In this document: piece after piece, positions 6,204-7,063 of the stretch
Position numbering within the stretch: position 1 is the stretch's first letter
Layout: every line of letters starts with the position of its first letter
Assembly (NCBI GenBank): GCA_041563675.1
Contig: JBFGRM010000132.1
Coordinates: forward strand, 1 to 7,063
DNA: 7,063 bases
Direction: 5' to 3'
Origin: JBFGRM01 sp041563675
GTDB lineage: Bacteria; Nitrospirota; Nitrospiria; Nitrospirales; Nitrospiraceae
Notes under the pieces: model-generated
What the model was told of the DNA's origin: nothing
Database searches by the model: none
What the model saw: only the letters and a program-made list of their open reading frames with translations
Program-made: the position numbers and the translations under genes

Positions 6204-6281
6204 GGTCCCATCGTCTAGTCTGGCCTAGGACGGAGCCCTCTCAAGGCTCAGACACGGGTTCGAATCCCGTTGGGACCACCA
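6204..6281 (+). tRNA. tRNA-Glu, anticodon CTC
   Basis: The gene folds as a full cloverleaf. The acceptor stem is GGTCCCA (6204-6210) with TGGGACC (6271-6277). The D arm begins GTCTAG and ends AGGAC. The anticodon stem is GAGCC (6233-6237) with GGCTC (6245-6249), and the loop CTCTCAA gives anticodon CTC (6240-6242), reading GAG. The T arm is ACGGG-TTCGAAT-CCCGT. Discriminator A6278 is followed by an encoded CCA (6279-6281). The D-loop layout matches bacterial tRNA-Glu. The last bases of the gene are also the outer edge of a 17-bp inverted repeat. Confidence 0.96.
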
Positions 6282-6380
6282 TTCGACTCGCGGTGAAACC
6301 GATTAAGAAACCGGTTTCACCGCTCGCTCATGGCAAGCCACCCGTATACTTTGGTGCTACTTCCCGCGAGTCGAATGGTG
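6277..6380. repeat. 17-bp perfect inverted repeat starting inside the tRNA 3' end
   Basis: The left arm, CACCATTCGACTCGCGG (6277-6293), includes the last five bases of tRNA-Glu. Its exact reverse complement is at 6364-6380, 70 bases further on. The arms stop matching at once on both sides. A second hairpin (6290-6323) lies inside and shares GCGG with the left arm, so the two folds compete. Confidence 0.85.
6290..6323. repeat. 12-bp perfect hairpin just after tRNA-Glu
   Basis: GCGGTGAAACCG (6290-6301) pairs with CGGTTTCACCGC (6312-6323) around a 10-base loop. It starts eight bases after the tRNA CCA. No T-tract follows, so it is not a textbook terminator, although it could mark or protect the 3' end of the tRNA precursor. 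Confidence 0.8.
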
Positions 6381-6392
6381 CCCGGAGCGAAG

Positions 6393-6419
6393 CCTGGGGT
6401 GCGCTGAGCGCACCCCAGG
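6393..6419. repeat. 12-bp perfect hairpin with a 3-base loop
   Basis: CCTGGGGTGCGC (6393-6404) and GCGCACCCCAGG (6408-6419) form a very stable stem around TGA. It is flanked by GAGCGA on both sides (6385-6390 and 6421-6426). No T-tract follows on either strand. Confidence 0.82.
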
Positions 6420-6455
6420 AGAGCGACGGGCTAGTCTTTGGCTCTCTGTGCGAGA

Positions 6456-6467
6456 TCGACTCGCGGG
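6456..6467. repeat. Third copy of the tRNA-flanking repeat
   Basis: TCGACTCGCGGG repeats, in the same orientation, 11 bases of the left arm after the tRNA (6283-6293). It is also the exact reverse complement of CCCGCGAGTCGA at 6363-6374. That 12-bp pair encloses the hairpin at 6393-6419. Confidence 0.75.
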
Positions 6468-6731
6468 TTTCTCGCTCTAACGAGCGCGCCCCGCTCCACA
6501 GCACGCATCCTTCCTGCTGTCATTTTCCTCCGCATCACCATTCGCCTCGTCTCCAAAGGCGTCCTATAATTCTCGCGGATCGACGAAGTCCGCGCACTGC
6601 CAATGAATGTCCCTGCATGCACGCCGCGGTCCCCACAGGCACACGGAAGATGGCTTCTGGCGCGCATGCCGGGCGGGCCTCACGGGTATTCGCTTGAAGG
6701 TGATAACTACCTGAAAAGGTGGGCCCCTTCA

Positions 6732-6766
6732 GCGTCAAAAGCTTGACGCAACCTGTGAGCTATAAT
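6732..6766 (+). promoter_or_regulatory. TATAAT box with an upstream 7+4+7 inverted repeat, a possible operator
   Basis: A perfect TATAAT lies at 6761-6766, giving a start near 6773 and a 47-base leader to the GTG at 6820. Directly upstream, GCGTCAA-AAGC-TTGACGC (6732-6749) is a perfect inverted repeat whose right half occupies the -35 area. Its TTGACG is 12 bases from the -10, too close for a normal -35, and at 17 bases only AAAGCT is found. The promoter may therefore be weak alone and governed by a dimeric regulator bound to the repeat. Confidence 0.45.
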
Positions 6767-6819
6767 TGAGGGGCATAGGTTATGCAGGATAGGGCCAGGC
6801 AGCGATCAAGGAGTTCCAA

Positions 6820-7063
6820 GTGACACAGATCGGGTTCTGTCGCGCGGCGGAGAAAGCGTGGGCACGCTGGACGAATTCCTCTCGTCCGCGACGTCCTGCG
6901 CTCGTCCTCTGGCTGACCGTGACCTGTGGGCTGCTGCTGGTCGCGCTGGCTGGTCCCTCGCCCGTCCGGGCACAAGGGCCTCAGGACCTTCGCGTGCAGC
7001 TGATTCCGATCCTGGCGACGACCTTGGACCAGGATGATCAACCGATCGGTTTCGTGGCCGAGC
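6820..7063 (+). CDS. Exported protein of unknown function, N-terminal fragment cut by the window edge
   Basis: GTG 6820 follows AAGGAG at a six-base spacing, the strongest ribosome site in the window, and the frame stays open for 81 codons to the right edge. Residues 1-31 are polar and basic, followed by a hydrophobic core at about 32-51 (LVLWLTVTCGLLLVALAG). Ala-type cleavage is likely after Val-Arg-Ala, before QGPQ. The long n-region is unusual; a later start is not excluded, but the GTG has by far the best ribosome site. The mature part begins QGPQDLRVQLIPILATTLDQ and looks like a beta-strand-rich periplasmic domain. I do not recognise the family. Confidence 0.72.
   Translation, partial: MTQIGFCRAAEKAWARWTNSSRPRRPALVLWLTVTCGLLLVALAGPSPVRAQGPQDLRVQLIPILATTLDQDDQPIGFVAE

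Larger units (their letters stand above)
6282..6819. other. 538-bp gene-free region after tRNA-Glu
   Basis: The first 190 bases are dense with inverted repeats that begin in the tRNA. The remainder, 6468-6730, has a small CGCTC/GAGCG hairpin near 6473-6486, an isolated TATAAT at 6565-6570 without a matching -35, and no gene I can support. Open frames on both strands here lack ribosome sites and protein-like composition. The last part carries the promoter and inverted repeat for the gene at 6820. Confidence 0.5.

Noticed and set aside
6282..6467. CRISPR-like or REP array
   Set aside because: The repeats are alternately inverted and only three arm copies exist, with no regular spacers; this does not fit CRISPR.

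Overview
The window is GC-rich (about 60% by eye) bacterial chromosomal DNA. The gene style is Gram-negative: Shine-Dalgarno-led starts, Sec-type signal peptides, a glutaminyl-tRNA synthetase very like the proteobacterial form, and a receiver-only response regulator with a Thr-Gly-Gly switch loop. My impression is Nitrospira or a related Nitrospirota/deltaproteobacterial lineage, but this rests on the style of the proteins and no marker here proves it. I saw no CRISPR array, transposase, integrase or defence locus.

Layout. Positions 1-57 (minus) hold the first 19 codons of a flavoprotein, most likely soluble pyridine nucleotide transhydrogenase (sthA), with a proline-rich mini-ORF overlapping its start codon. 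Positions 354-641 (minus) encode a 95-residue basic protein with a helical N-terminus and a C-terminal cluster of AT-hook-like Gly-Arg-Pro cores, probably a nucleoid-associated protein; a TTGACA promoter lies upstream. A 744-bp stretch (642-1385) then holds no convincing gene. Positions 1386-2822 (plus) encode an exported protein with 74 uninterrupted pentapeptide repeats. It is followed, after a well-formed sigma70-like promoter, by a single-domain CheY-type response regulator (3068-3430).

Convergent to these, positions 3641-3891 (minus) hold a two-gene operon of single-pass membrane microproteins (29 and 52 aa) that is easily missed. After a 405-bp gap comes glnS (4297-6018, plus), then tRNA-Glu(CTC) at 6204-6281. 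The tRNA's 3' end is the outer edge of a nested set of perfect inverted repeats (6277-6467). The window ends with the start of another exported protein (GTG at 6820). It has a strong Shine-Dalgarno, a TATAAT box and a perfect 7+4+7 inverted repeat just upstream.

The genes do not form one pathway. glnS and tRNA-Glu are both translation genes, sthA concerns NADPH/NADH balance, and the AT-hook protein and response regulator are regulatory or architectural. The least explained parts are the microprotein pair, the very long exported pentapeptide helix, the tRNA-anchored inverted repeats, and the short ORFs that overlap the start codons of sthA and glnS.
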